From NCBI GenBank assembly GCA_003220535.1, contig QHSU01000085.1:1-61315 (forward strand): a DNA stretch of 61,315 bases, written 5' to 3'. Numbering within the stretch: the stretch's first letter is position 1; every line of letters begins with the position of its first letter. The notes below the pieces were generated by a model. The model had not been told where the DNA came from, ran no database searches, and was given only the letters and a program-made list of their open reading frames with translations. Below are positions 33,592 through 41,431 of the stretch, one piece after another. Origin of the DNA: Candidatus Rokuibacteriota bacterium. Its GTDB lineage: Bacteria; Methylomirabilota; Methylomirabilia; Rokubacteriales; CSP1-6. Both the position numbers and the translations under genes were made by a program.

Positions 33592-34829
33592 TTGACCTGT
33601 GTGAGCTCGGGGAGCGACCGCCACTCGGCGAGGTGCCCAAGCGGATGCACGCGTACCTCGTCCGACAGAGCCGCTTCGGCCAGCCGCGCGACGCCTGGCG
33701 GCGCGAGATCATCCCCACGCCGACTCTCGGCCCCGACGAGGTGCTGGTTTACGTCATGGCCTCCGGCATCAACTACAACAACGTCTGGGCTGCGCTCGGA
33801 GCGCCACTCGACGTGATCGCCGAGCGCCAGCGGGCGGGCGAGCGCGAGGACTTCCACGCCGGCGGGAGCGACTGCTCGGGCATCGTCTGGGCCGTCGGCC
33901 AGGACGTGACGAGCGTCAGGGTGGGCGACGAGGTGCTCGTGCACAGCGGCTGGTGGCGCCCCGACGATCCCTGGGTTCGCTCGGGCAAAGATCCGATGCT
34001 CGCCGAGAGCACGCGAATCTGGGGCTACCAGACCAACTACGGGAGCTTCTGCCAGTTCGCCCGATGCCAGGCCCATCAGTGCGTTCCCAAGCCGAAACGG
34101 TTGACGTGGGAGGAGGCGGGCTGCTTCCTGCTCTGCGCCTCCACGGCCTACCGGATGCTCATGGGTTGGCCGCCCCACGTGGTCGAGCCGGGCGACGTCG
34201 TCCTCGTGTGGGGCGCGGCCGGCGGCCTCGGCAGCATGGCGCTCGAGATCACGCGCGCCGTCGGCGGGCGCGCGGTGGCGATCGTCTCCGACGACGCGAA
34301 GCGCAAGTTCTGTCAGGAGCACGGCGCCGCGGCGGTGATCAACCGCGGCCAGTTCACGCACTGGGGTCCGATGCCCAGCACGGAGGACGCGAAGTCCTAC
34401 GGCGAGTGGGCGAAGGGCGCGCGCGCGTTCGGCAAGGCGATCTGGGACGGCCTGGGCGAGCGGGTCAGCCCGAAGATCGTCTTCGAGCACCCGGGCGAGG
34501 CGACCTTGCCGACGTCCGTCTTCGTCTGCGCGACCGGCGGGATGGTCGTCATCTGCGCCGGCACCACCGGCTACACCGCGACCATGGACCTGCGCTATCA
34601 CTGGATGCGCCAGAAGCGCTTCCAGGGCAGCCATCTCTCCAACGACGTCCAGGCGGCGGCCGTCACGAAGCTCGTCGGTGACGGCAATGTCGACCCGTGT
34701 CTCAGCCATACCTACGCGTTCGACGACATTCCGGAGTGCCACCAGCTCATGCTCGAGAACAAGCACCCGTACGGAAACATGGCGGTCCTGGTCAATGCCC
34801 GCGAGCCCGGTCAGGGCGCCTCGAGATGA
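33588..34829 (+). CDS. ccr: Crotonyl-CoA carboxylase/reductase-type enoyl-CoA reductase
   Basis: A 413-residue zinc-independent MDR enzyme. The family's ASGINYNNVWAALGAP, SDCSGIVWAVG, IWGYQTNYGSFCQFA, LTWEEAGCFLLCASTAYRML, VWGAAGGLGS cofactor loop and RFQGSHLSND (with the His that helps hold CO2 in known Ccr) are all present. Such enzymes reductively carboxylate enoyl-CoA with NADPH and CO2, in the ethylmalonyl-CoA pathway or for polyketide extender units. It is shorter than the usual 430-450 residues, and no other ethylmalonyl pathway gene is adjacent, so substrate and pathway are open. Confidence 0.9.
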   Translation: MIDLCELGERPPLGEVPKRMHAYLVRQSRFGQPRDAWRREIIPTPTLGPDEVLVYVMASGINYNNVWAALGAPLDVIAERQRAGEREDFHAGGSDCSGIVWAVGQDVTSVRVGDEVLVHSGWWRPDDPWVRSGKDPMLAESTRIWGYQTNYGSFCQFARCQAHQCVPKPKRLTWEEAGCFLLCASTAYRMLMGWPPHVVEPGDVVLVWGAAGGLGSMALEITRAVGGRAVAIVSDDAKRKFCQEHGAAAVINRGQFTHWGPMPSTEDAKSYGEWAKGARAFGKAIWDGLGERVSPKIVFEHPGEATLPTSVFVCATGGMVVICAGTTGYTATMDLRYHWMRQKRFQGSHLSNDVQAAAVTKLVGDGNVDPCLSHTYAFDDIPECHQLMLENKHPYGNMAVLVNAREPGQGASR

Positions 34830-34842
34830 AGGGAGCGCCGGA

Positions 34843-35202
34843 ATGATGATGCGGGGCATCGTGACGACAGTCCTTCTTCTGTTCCCGATCGTCGGCGTCG
34901 CCCCCGTCGCGGCGCACCACGGCTGGAGCGGCTACGACTCGACCAAGGAGCTCACGCTCACCGGCACCATCAAGGAATCGGGCTACGAGCATCCGCACGG
35001 TCACGTGCGCCTCGAAATGCCCGGCAAGGTCTGGCTCGTCGTGCTGGCGCCGCCGACGCGCATGGCGAGCCGCGGACTGCCGGCCGTCAAGCTGCGACCC
35101 GGCGCCACCGCCACGGTCGTCGGCTATCCGCACCGCAGCACCGAGGATGAGATGCGCGCCGAGCGCATCACGATCGACGGCGCGACGGTCGAGCTCCGTT
35201 GA
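34843..35202 (+). CDS. Secreted DUF6152-like protein
   Basis: A 119-residue exported protein with a clear signal peptide (IVTTVLLLFPIVGVAPVAA, cleavage before HHGW). The mature part AHHGWSGYDSTKELTLTGTIKESGYEHPHGH is the conserved start of the DUF6152 family, which has paired His that might bind a metal. An OB-like beta structure is likely. Its stop overlaps the next gene (TTGA), and the two are probably a unit, since these families often occur together. Function unknown. Confidence 0.75.
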   Translation: MMMRGIVTTVLLLFPIVGVAPVAAHHGWSGYDSTKELTLTGTIKESGYEHPHGHVRLEMPGKVWLVVLAPPTRMASRGLPAVKLRPGATATVVGYPHRSTEDEMRAERITIDGATVELR

Positions 35203-35693
35203 CCCAAGCCGGCGGCCTCGGCTGGCTCGCCTGGCTCGAGGCCACCGCGGTGGCGACGGCGATGCGGCAATCGATGTGGCTCTACCCGATCGTCGAGATC
35301 CTCCACATCCTCGGGTTCGTCGTCCTCGTCGGCAGCGCGGCGATGTTCGACCTGCGGCTGCTCGGGTTCTCGAGGCAGCTTGCAGTCACCGACATGGAGC
35401 ACCACCTCCTGCGCTGGGCCCGGGCGAGCGTGCTCGTCATCGTGCCGACGGGCAGCCTCATGTTCGTGGCCCACGCCACCGAGTTCGCGTACAACCCGGC
35501 ATTCAGGCTGAAGCTCATCCTCCTCAGCGCCGCGGCGCTCAATGCCGCCGCCTTCCGCGTCCGGCCGTTCCGGCAGGTCGACGAGTGGGACTTCGGCGCA
35601 CGCGCTCCCCTCGCGGCGCGCGTCGCGGCGGGACTCTCACTGGTGCTGTGGACGGGCGTGATCGCCTGCGGGCGCCTGCTCGCGTATTTCTGA
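35199..35693 (+). CDS. DUF6644-like integral membrane protein
   Basis: A 164-residue membrane protein with four helices. MWLYPIVEILHILGFVVLVGSAAMFDLRLLG has His in the second helix and a SLMFVAHATEF helix has another; paired membrane His residues could hold haem b, which is inference. TTG start within the TTGA overlap with the secreted protein, suggesting coupled synthesis of a membrane partner. No function known. Confidence 0.75.
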   Translation: MTQAGGLGWLAWLEATAVATAMRQSMWLYPIVEILHILGFVVLVGSAAMFDLRLLGFSRQLAVTDMEHHLLRWARASVLVIVPTGSLMFVAHATEFAYNPAFRLKLILLSAAALNAAAFRVRPFRQVDEWDFGARAPLAARVAAGLSLVLWTGVIACGRLLAYF

Positions 35694-35740
35694 GATTTCC
35701 GCGCCGATCGGTAACGGCCCGCTGCGCCTCGTTCCCGGAC

Positions 35741-36553
35741 TCAATACCCGGGCTCGCCCGGCATGAGGACGCGTCGCTTGCCGCCCTCGATGATCACGCG
35801 CGGCAGGATCGTTCGCACCTCGCGCCCCTGCAGTCTCTCGAGCGCGGTGGCCGCCGACGGCGCGCCGTCGAAGAGCTCCAGATTCTTCACCGTCGGATTG
35901 CGCAGCGGCAGCTCGCCCCTCCCGTTCGCATCGATCGCCTCGCGCGGCGCGAGCCATCGGACCTCGGTGATCTCGCGCTCGTCGGCGACGGCTTCCTGTC
36001 CCGGCGGCATCGCGCCCGCGAAGAAGCGGGTGTCGAAGCGGAGCGGTTGCGCTTCGGGGGTGATCCAGTGGGCGAAGTACACGAGCCGGTCGGTCGCGAG
36101 CGTGAGGCGCTCGGCACGCAGCATCGCCCAGAACGCACGGTGATCGTCCTGGCAGGCGCGTCGGTGGACGGCGTAGCGCGGGTCGTCGACGCGAGCAGGT
36201 CGCCCGTCGGGGGCGTAGGCGAGCAGGATACCCACCTCCTCGAAGGTCTCGCGGATCACCCCGACCCAGTGGCCGATCGCGGCATCCGGAGCCGCCGCGA
36301 GGTCGAGGGCGCGCGCGGCGCGAGACGCGTCGAGGCCCCGGCACCAGGCCGTCGCGCCGCCGTCGAGCCCGTCGCTGACCTCGATCTTGCCCCCCGGGAA
36401 CACGAAGTCGCCGGCGGCGAATTTGCTCGCGCCATGGCGTCGGATCAGGAGAACCTCGAACCCACTCGGGGAGCGATCGCGGAGCAGGACGAGCGTGGCG
36501 GCCGGCACCGGCGTCGCCGGCGGAGGTTTGACGGGCACGAGGTAGTGTGCCAC
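35741..36553 (-). CDS. Nudix hydrolase, NUDT19-like with interrupted Nudix box
   Basis: A 270-residue Nudix protein. FVFPGGKIEVSD begins the Nudix box and VIRETFEEVGILLA ends it, but about 40 residues are inserted between them, as in the NUDT7/NUDT19 acyl-CoA diphosphatases. Likely substrates are CoA thioesters or other nucleoside diphosphate derivatives; acyl-CoA turnover would suit the many CoA enzymes here. GTG start, 44 bases from the divergent RidA gene. Confidence 0.85.
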   Translation of the reverse strand: MAHYLVPVKPPPATPVPAATLVLLRDRSPSGFEVLLIRRHGASKFAAGDFVFPGGKIEVSDGLDGGATAWCRGLDASRAARALDLAAAPDAAIGHWVGVIRETFEEVGILLAYAPDGRPARVDDPRYAVHRRACQDDHRAFWAMLRAERLTLATDRLVYFAHWITPEAQPLRFDTRFFAGAMPPGQEAVADEREITEVRWLAPREAIDANGRGELPLRNPTVKNLELFDGAPSAATALERLQGREVRTILPRVIIEGGKRRVLMPGEPGY

Positions 36554-36597
36554 GATGACGCGGCCGCTGTCATTCAGTTCGTGGAGGACACGTCGCG

Positions 36598-37059
36598 ATG
36601 AGCGCAGAAGCTCGCCTCAAGGAAAAGAACATCACGCTTCCCACGCCGACCAGCCCGATGGCGAACTACGTCGGCGCGGTGCGGACCGGCAATCTCCTCT
36701 TCGTCTCGGGCCATGGTCCGGTCCGCGACGGCAAGGCGACCGCGCGGGGCAAGGTCGGCAAGGATCTCTCGGTCGAGCAGGGCTATCAGGTCGCGCGCGA
36801 GGTGGGCCTGTCCCTGCTCGCCACGGTTCGCGCGAACCTCGGCAGCCTCGACAAGGTCCGGCGCGTGGTCAAGGTGCTCGGCATGGTGAACTCGGCGGAC
36901 GGCTTCGGCGATCAGCCGAAGGTGATCAACGGCTTCTCGGACCTGATGGTCGAGGTGTTCGGCGAGGCCATCGGCAAGCATGCGCGCTCGGCGGTGGGGA
37001 TGGCCGAGCTGCCGGTGGGGATTCCGGTCGAGATCGAGATGGTCCTCGAGGTAGAGTAG
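36598..37059 (+). CDS. RidA/YjgF-family protein
   Basis: A 153-residue trimeric RidA-type protein that may hydrolyse reactive enamine/imine intermediates released by PLP enzymes. The catalytic Arg would be that of HARSAVGMAELPVGIPVEIEM, the family's C-terminal signature. N-terminal TPTSPMANYVGAVRTGNLLFVSGHGP is also typical. A threonine dehydratase in this window (57428) would generate the classic RidA substrate. A small membrane protein follows 3 bases later. Confidence 0.9.
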   Translation: MSAEARLKEKNITLPTPTSPMANYVGAVRTGNLLFVSGHGPVRDGKATARGKVGKDLSVEQGYQVAREVGLSLLATVRANLGSLDKVRRVVKVLGMVNSADGFGDQPKVINGFSDLMVEVFGEAIGKHARSAVGMAELPVGIPVEIEMVLEVE

Positions 37060-37062
37060 GGC

Positions 37063-37215
37063 ATGGCCTTCCTCCTCGACGCGTGCGCGATGCTGATCTC
37101 GCTCGTCTTCCTGGCGATCGTCGGCCTGGTCGCGGGTGTCGCGATTCCCGGGCTGTTCATGGTGGCCGCCGCGCCGTGGCTCGACTGGCTCCTGCCCCTC
37201 AAAGAGACGAAGTAG
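37063..37215 (+). CDS. Small hydrophobic protein
   Basis: A 50-residue protein starting 3 bases after the RidA stop. One long hydrophobic stretch (LISLVFLAIVGLVAGVAIPGLFMVAAAPW) would cross the membrane once or twice as a hairpin. Its 3' end overlaps the convergent BtuF-like gene by 17 bases. Spacing and composition support a real gene; its role is unknown. Confidence 0.5.
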   Translation: MAFLLDACAMLISLVFLAIVGLVAGVAIPGLFMVAAAPWLDWLLPLKETK

Positions 37216-38026
37216 CGGCCGGGTCGATCAGTCCCGGCAGTGTGCGGAGGGCCTCGGCGATCCGGGGCCCGTGCCAGGAGAAGGGCTTGCCGTCCACGAG
37301 GTAGATCCGCCCGTCGCGCACCGCCGGAACCTCCGGATAGCCCGCGAAGTCCGCCAGGTGTGCCCGCCGGAACCGGAACGGCTCGTCGGGTAGCAGGATG
37401 ACGTCGGGCCGTCGCGCGGCGACTTCGTCGAGGGTCACGGTCGGGTAGCGCTCCGGCCGGTCGCCGAAGACGTTCCTCGCTCCGCAGACTCGCAGCATGT
37501 CGTGGATGTACGTATCGCCGTTGATCGTCATGTATGGTTCGCGCCAGATCGGGTAGAACACCGCGCGGGCCGGACGACTGGCGCTCGCGCGGCGGACGCG
37601 CTCGTACAGCGGCTCGATGTCCCGCAGCACCTCGGCCGCGCGCGCCTGCGTGCCCGTCACCGCCCCAAGGTCGCCGATGAGCTGGATGCCCTCGCCGACC
37701 GTGCGCGGGTACGTGACCCAGACCGGGATCGACCACGCCCGCAGCGTGGTGATGTGCTCTCGGACGTTCTCCTCGACGTTGGCGATGACGAGGTCGGGCT
37801 CGAGCGACCGGATCTTCTCGAGGTCGGGATTCTTCTCGCCGCCGATCCGAGTCTTGCTGCGGACGACCTCGCGCGGCGCGACGCAGTAGACCGTGACGCC
37901 CACCAGCGCGTCCGCGAGTCCGAGCGCGCAGAGCGTCTCGGTGATGCTCGGAACCAGCGACACGATCCGCCGCGGCGGCGCCAGGAGCGGGAGGGCGACG
38001 CCCGACGCGTCGACGCGTGCCGCCAT
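37199..38026 (-). CDS. BtuF-like cobalamin/helical-backbone metal receptor without signal peptide
   Basis: A 275-residue protein of the periplasmic vitamin B12/iron-siderophore binding fold: RRIVSLVPSITETLCALGL, IGGEKNPDLEKIRSLEPDLVIA and LDEVAARRPDVILLPDEPFRF match BtuF. However, the ATG at 38026 gives no signal peptide or lipobox, the longer upstream frame adds none, and no permease or ATPase is adjacent. It may be a cytoplasmic cobalamin-binding protein. ATGA overlap with the small gene upstream. Confidence 0.85.
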   Translation of the reverse strand: MAARVDASGVALPLLAPPRRIVSLVPSITETLCALGLADALVGVTVYCVAPREVVRSKTRIGGEKNPDLEKIRSLEPDLVIANVEENVREHITTLRAWSIPVWVTYPRTVGEGIQLIGDLGAVTGTQARAAEVLRDIEPLYERVRRASASRPARAVFYPIWREPYMTINGDTYIHDMLRVCGARNVFGDRPERYPTVTLDEVAARRPDVILLPDEPFRFRRAHLADFAGYPEVPAVRDGRIYLVDGKPFSWHGPRIAEALRTLPGLIDPAATSSL

Positions 38027-38208
38027 CAGGCGATGCGCCGGCTCCGCAGGCGCTCGACGAACGCGATCGTCTCGCGCGTGCGCTCGGCGACCTCGTGATC
38101 CCACTTCATGATCTCGTCCATCGGCGCCCGGCGCTCGATCGCGTCCTCCAGGCTGGTCACCGCCACACCGAAGAGCTTCAAGAGGCGGCGCGTCTCGTCA
38201 CTCGGCAT
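38026..38208 (-). CDS. Small helical protein, function unknown
   Basis: A 60-residue, mostly helical and charged protein (DETRRLLKLFGVAVTSLEDAI and DHEVAERTRETIAFVERL). GAGG lies just before the ATG, and the TGA overlaps the ATG of the BtuF-like gene, so co-translation is likely. I do not recognise a family. Two TCTAGA sites lie in the 70 bases upstream. Confidence 0.6.
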   Translation of the reverse strand: MPSDETRRLLKLFGVAVTSLEDAIERRAPMDEIMKWDHEVAERTRETIAFVERLRSRRIA

Positions 38209-38277
38209 CCTCGCGTCTCCTTGGTCTAGAGCCGCAGCACAGTCTAGAACCGCGCCTCGGCCGGCGGGGCCCGGTGC

Positions 38278-38643
38278 CTACAGGTCGAGCGCGGGCGCCT
38301 CGCTCCAGCGCGGCTCGCCTTCGGGCTTGAAGTTCCGCGTGTTCACGAAGTGCAGGCCGTGATGGAGGTTCATCTTGAACTTCCCACCGCCGTAGCGGGC
38401 GCCGATCCACACCGTGGGGTCGTCCAGGAGCGGCGTCATCTCGCTCGAGGGCAGGCGCACGAGCCACTTGAAGCGGATCGTCCCGGCCCACGGCTCCTGC
38501 ACGCCGATGGTGGCGGTGAACTCGGGCCACACGCGCCCGAACTCCTCGAGGATCTGCCGGCGCGTGGGGTGCGCGACGCCTCGATTGACCAGATTACGCT
38601 TCAGATACGGCTCGATGAGATCCCAGCACCACGGCGCAATCAC
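38278..38643 (-). CDS. Conserved-looking hypothetical protein
   Basis: A 121-residue soluble protein with GTG start. It is rich in Trp and aromatic residues (APWCWDLIEPYLKRN, EPWAGTIRFKWLVRL, WIGARYGGGKFKMNLHHGLHF) and has normal codon usage. No family recognised. It is divergent from the membrane protein gene, with both start codons inside one 17-base inverted repeat. Confidence 0.65.
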   Translation of the reverse strand: MIAPWCWDLIEPYLKRNLVNRGVAHPTRRQILEEFGRVWPEFTATIGVQEPWAGTIRFKWLVRLPSSEMTPLLDDPTVWIGARYGGGKFKMNLHHGLHFVNTRNFKPEGEPRWSEAPALDL

Positions 38644-38657
38644 TGCGACGCGCAGTG
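38641..38657. promoter_or_regulatory. Inverted repeat spanning two divergent start regions
   Basis: CACTGCG (38641-38647), ACG, CGCAGTG (38651-38657). The leftward GTG start is 38643-38641 and an in-frame rightward GTG is 38655-38657, so the repeat covers both. TATCAT (38658-38663) follows immediately. A shared operator or an mRNA hairpin that hides the starts are both possible. Confidence 0.5.
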
Positions 38658-38669
38658 TATCATGACGCC

Positions 38670-39815
38670 GTGCGGACGACCCTCCGGCGCCGCGCGTTCT
38701 GGGCGTTGCTCGCCGCGAAGCTCGTCGGCGGCTTTGGCGTCGGCTGGGACATCCGCTGGCATCTCGTGATCGGCCGCGACTCGTTCTGGATCGCCCCTCA
38801 CCTCATGACCTATGCGGCCGTGGTGGTCGCCGCCGCGATCTCGCTCGGCGTGCTCGTCGTGGAAACGTGGCAGGCGCGACGCGGAACGCCGCCGCCGGGT
38901 GTCGTCGCGATCGCCGCGCTCAGCGGCACCAGGGGATTTCACCTGGCGTGGTGGGGCATGGCCATCGTCATCCTCGCGGCGCCCGTCGACGACCTGTGGC
39001 ACCGTCTGTTCGGGCTCGACGTGACGCTCTGGAGCCCGCCCCACCTCCTCGGCCTCGCGGGCTCCCAGGTCTCCAACCTCGGCGGGCTGCTCATCGCGCT
39101 CGAGGTGTACGAGGAGGGCTGGACCCGCCGGGCGGCGCTCGTCGCCACAGGAATCCTGTTGCTCGGGACCTTCTATATCGTCGTCGACCAGTCGGCCCAG
39201 ACCGCGTTTCGTCGGGGTTCCGTCTTCTTCTTCACCTTCGCGGTGCTGGGCGCGATCGCCTTCACGTTCGCCCTGGTCCTCGTCACCCGACTCGCCGAAC
39301 GCCAGAGCGTCCCGCTCACGCTGGCGATGGGCTCGCTCGTCGTCCAGCTCTCGATCATCCTGGTCGGCGACATCGGCTTCGCGCTGCTCGACCCGACCCC
39401 GGCGATCGAGGAAGCCATCGCCGCCGATCCGACGTCGCCGATCGCGGTGGCCCACGAGATCGCACGCCGGAACGGCACGATCCCCGGACGCTCGGTCACG
39501 CTGCGCTTGATTCCTATCGTTCCGGCGGCGCTCATGGCGATCGTGAATCCGCTGAGGCGCTGGCAACTCGCGGCGGTCGTCTTCGGCCTCACCATCGTCG
39601 CCGTCTCGGGCGGCGTGCTCGGGCGTTTGCCGGCGATGAGCCACGCGCTCCCGTCGTTCGCCGACACGGCGTTCGCCCTGGCGCTCGCGGGAGCGGCCGC
39701 GGTCGCCGGCGCATGGTGCGCGGTGAAGCTCGCCGACGCCCTGGCGCGTGGGGCGCCTCGTCTGTCCGTCGTCCCTGCGCAAGTCGAGCCCGCCGTGGCG
39801 AAGAGCGGAGCCTGA
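38670..39815 (+). CDS. Multi-pass membrane protein, function unknown
   Basis: A 381-residue protein with about nine or ten hydrophobic helices. Two repeated-looking motifs occur in the first half, DIRWHLVIGRDSFWIAPHLMTY and DDLWHRLFGLDVTLWSPPHLLG, each with W-H followed by a P-H about 15 residues on; the paired His could bind haem or copper, which is inference. GTG 38670 follows a TATCAT -10-like box by 6 bases; GTG 38655 is the alternative. It overlaps the cyclo-ligase-like gene. Confidence 0.7.
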   Translation: MRTTLRRRAFWALLAAKLVGGFGVGWDIRWHLVIGRDSFWIAPHLMTYAAVVVAAAISLGVLVVETWQARRGTPPPGVVAIAALSGTRGFHLAWWGMAIVILAAPVDDLWHRLFGLDVTLWSPPHLLGLAGSQVSNLGGLLIALEVYEEGWTRRAALVATGILLLGTFYIVVDQSAQTAFRRGSVFFFTFAVLGAIAFTFALVLVTRLAERQSVPLTLAMGSLVVQLSIILVGDIGFALLDPTPAIEEAIAADPTSPIAVAHEIARRNGTIPGRSVTLRLIPIVPAALMAIVNPLRRWQLAAVVFGLTIVAVSGGVLGRLPAMSHALPSFADTAFALALAGAAAVAGAWCAVKLADALARGAPRLSVVPAQVEPAVAKSGA

Positions 39816-40549
39816 GCGACAAGCCCGAGATCCGCGAGCACGTCTGGGCGCTCCTCACGGCGCGCCGCGTCGGCCGCTTTCCCCTGCCCCTGCACGACCG
39901 GGTTCCGAACTTCGCGGGTGCCGAGGCCGCGGCGCGGCGGCTGGCCGAGCTGCCGGAGTGGCAGGCGGCCCGGCGGATCAAGTGCAATCCCGACGCGCCC
40001 CAGCGCGCGGTCCGGCTGACGGCCCTACAGCAGGGCAAGACGGTCGTGATGGCAGTCCCGCGGCTCCGCACGGAGCGCTGCTTTCTCCGCCTGGAGCCGC
40101 GAACGCTCCAGGGCAAGCTCGCGCACGCGGCGACCATCAAGGGCGCGACCGCGCTCGGCGTACCGGTCGCGCCCGAGAAGATCGGTCGGATCGATCTCAT
40201 CGTGGCCGGCAGCGTCGCCGTGGATCTGACCGGCGCGCGTGTCGGCAAGGGCGGGGGCTACAGCGACCTCGAGTGGGCACTGGCCCGTGAGCTTCGCATC
40301 GTCGACGACGACACGCCGGTCGTCACCACGGTCCACGAGCTTCAGGTTCTCGCAGACACTCTTCCGATGACGCCCCACGACGTCCCGCTCGACGTGGTCG
40401 TGACACCGGAACGCGTGATCCGTGCCCGCCACCGGCCGAAGCCGGCCGGCATCTTCTGGAACGAGCTTTCAGAGGAGCAGCTCGCCGCCATGCCCGCGCT
40501 CGCGAAGCTCCGGGGAAGTCGCAAGCGGTCGTCGCGAAGTCGCGCTTGA
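39812..40549 (+). CDS. 5-formyltetrahydrofolate cyclo-ligase family protein
   Basis: A 245-residue protein of the MTHFS family. The conserved GARVGKGGGYSDLEWAL (consensus GxGxGYYD), DLIVAGSVAVDL and TTVHELQVL are present, while the N-terminal half is divergent, so it may be one of the MTHFS-like paralogues rather than the true 5-formyl-THF recycling enzyme. No ATG, GTG or TTG fits the start of homology; a CTG at 39812 overlapping the previous stop (CTGA) is the best candidate. Confidence 0.75.
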   Translation: MSDKPEIREHVWALLTARRVGRFPLPLHDRVPNFAGAEAAARRLAELPEWQAARRIKCNPDAPQRAVRLTALQQGKTVVMAVPRLRTERCFLRLEPRTLQGKLAHAATIKGATALGVPVAPEKIGRIDLIVAGSVAVDLTGARVGKGGGYSDLEWALARELRIVDDDTPVVTTVHELQVLADTLPMTPHDVPLDVVVTPERVIRARHRPKPAGIFWNELSEEQLAAMPALAKLRGSRKRSSRSRA

Positions 40550-40632
40550 CTCTCTCGAGAGCCGGCGCCGGCGATCTGCGCGCGATCGAGCGCGAGAACG
40601 CCCTGCGGCTCGTGCCGCGGCTCAAGACCTAG
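40546..40632 (+). pseudogene. Possible C-terminal remnant of a hydrolase
   Basis: After a TTGA overlap, 28 residues end in DLRAIERENALRLVPRLKT, which resembles the final helix of Amidohydro_2 proteins. Nothing else of such a gene is present. It ends inside the convergent kinase gene's stop region. Weak evidence; either a deletion scar or chance. Confidence 0.3.
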
Positions 40633-41351
40633 CGATCGCGCCGCCACTTCCTGATCGCGACCGTCGTGCCCCTGCCGAGCCGCGACGCGATCTGGAGCTC
40701 GTCCATGAGCCGCCGCACGCCGGGCAGCCCGAGGCCGAGGCCCCCGGACGTCGAGAACCGCTCCTGGAGCGCCTGCTCGATGTCAGCGATGCCCGGGCCT
40801 TCGTCGATCACGACCACCTCGATCCCACGCGCACGCTTGTTTTCGATCGTCCGGAGAATGACCTCCCCACGCGTCGCGTAGGCGATGAGGTTCCGCACGA
40901 GCTCGGACACGGCCGCCGCGACGCTCGCGGAGTCGGTGGGTGACAAGCCGACGCTGACCGCGAGCTCGCGCCCTCGATCGCGAGCGGAGAGGGCGTCGGT
41001 CTCGTTGGCGACCGGCAGCAACGCCTCACTCCGGACCCGCGCGGGCTCCATCCCCGGACCCAGTGACCATCGCGTCGAATCGGACGCGGCCTCGGCGTCA
41101 CGCCGCACCAGCGCCCAGCCCGAGGTCTGCAGATCCGTGGTGATGTCGCGGTGGCGTCGGTCGGTTAGCCGCCTCTCCATCGTCACCCGGGAATCAGCCC
41201 GACGCCGCTCGCCGCTCCGCCGGTCGAGGACCACTTCCATGGTCTCACTGACGAAATTGCGGGTGAGCGACGTGTATTTCGGCAACTCCTCGCGTGCCAC
41301 GACGGCGAGGAGAGAACCGGAGAGTCCACCCGGACGCGGACTACCCTCCAT
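40629..41351 (-). CDS. RsbT-like anti-sigma/serine kinase with N-terminal DRRxGERR region
   Basis: A 240-residue protein. The C-terminal 130 residues are a GHKL ATPase like RsbT: N-box ELVRNLIAYA, G1 DEGPGI and G2 GLGLGL are intact. The N-terminal 90 residues contain a basic, repeated motif (LDRRSGERRRADSRVTMERRLTDRRHRD). TGGAGGGAT stands before the ATG. It should act in a partner-switching cascade that controls a sigma factor or phosphatase, but no STAS or PP2C partner lies nearby. It is downstream of the dapF-LOG pair. Confidence 0.85.
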   Translation of the reverse strand: MEGSPRPGGLSGSLLAVVAREELPKYTSLTRNFVSETMEVVLDRRSGERRRADSRVTMERRLTDRRHRDITTDLQTSGWALVRRDAEAASDSTRWSLGPGMEPARVRSEALLPVANETDALSARDRGRELAVSVGLSPTDSASVAAAVSELVRNLIAYATRGEVILRTIENKRARGIEVVVIDEGPGIADIEQALQERFSTSGGLGLGLPGVRRLMDELQIASRLGRGTTVAIRKWRRDR

Positions 41352-41431
41352 ATCCCTCCAGTAGGCACAGTAGGCAGGAAAGGAAGCCACCGCAACCCAG
41401 GGAAATACCGGAGGGCCGTCGAGGCCCTGAC

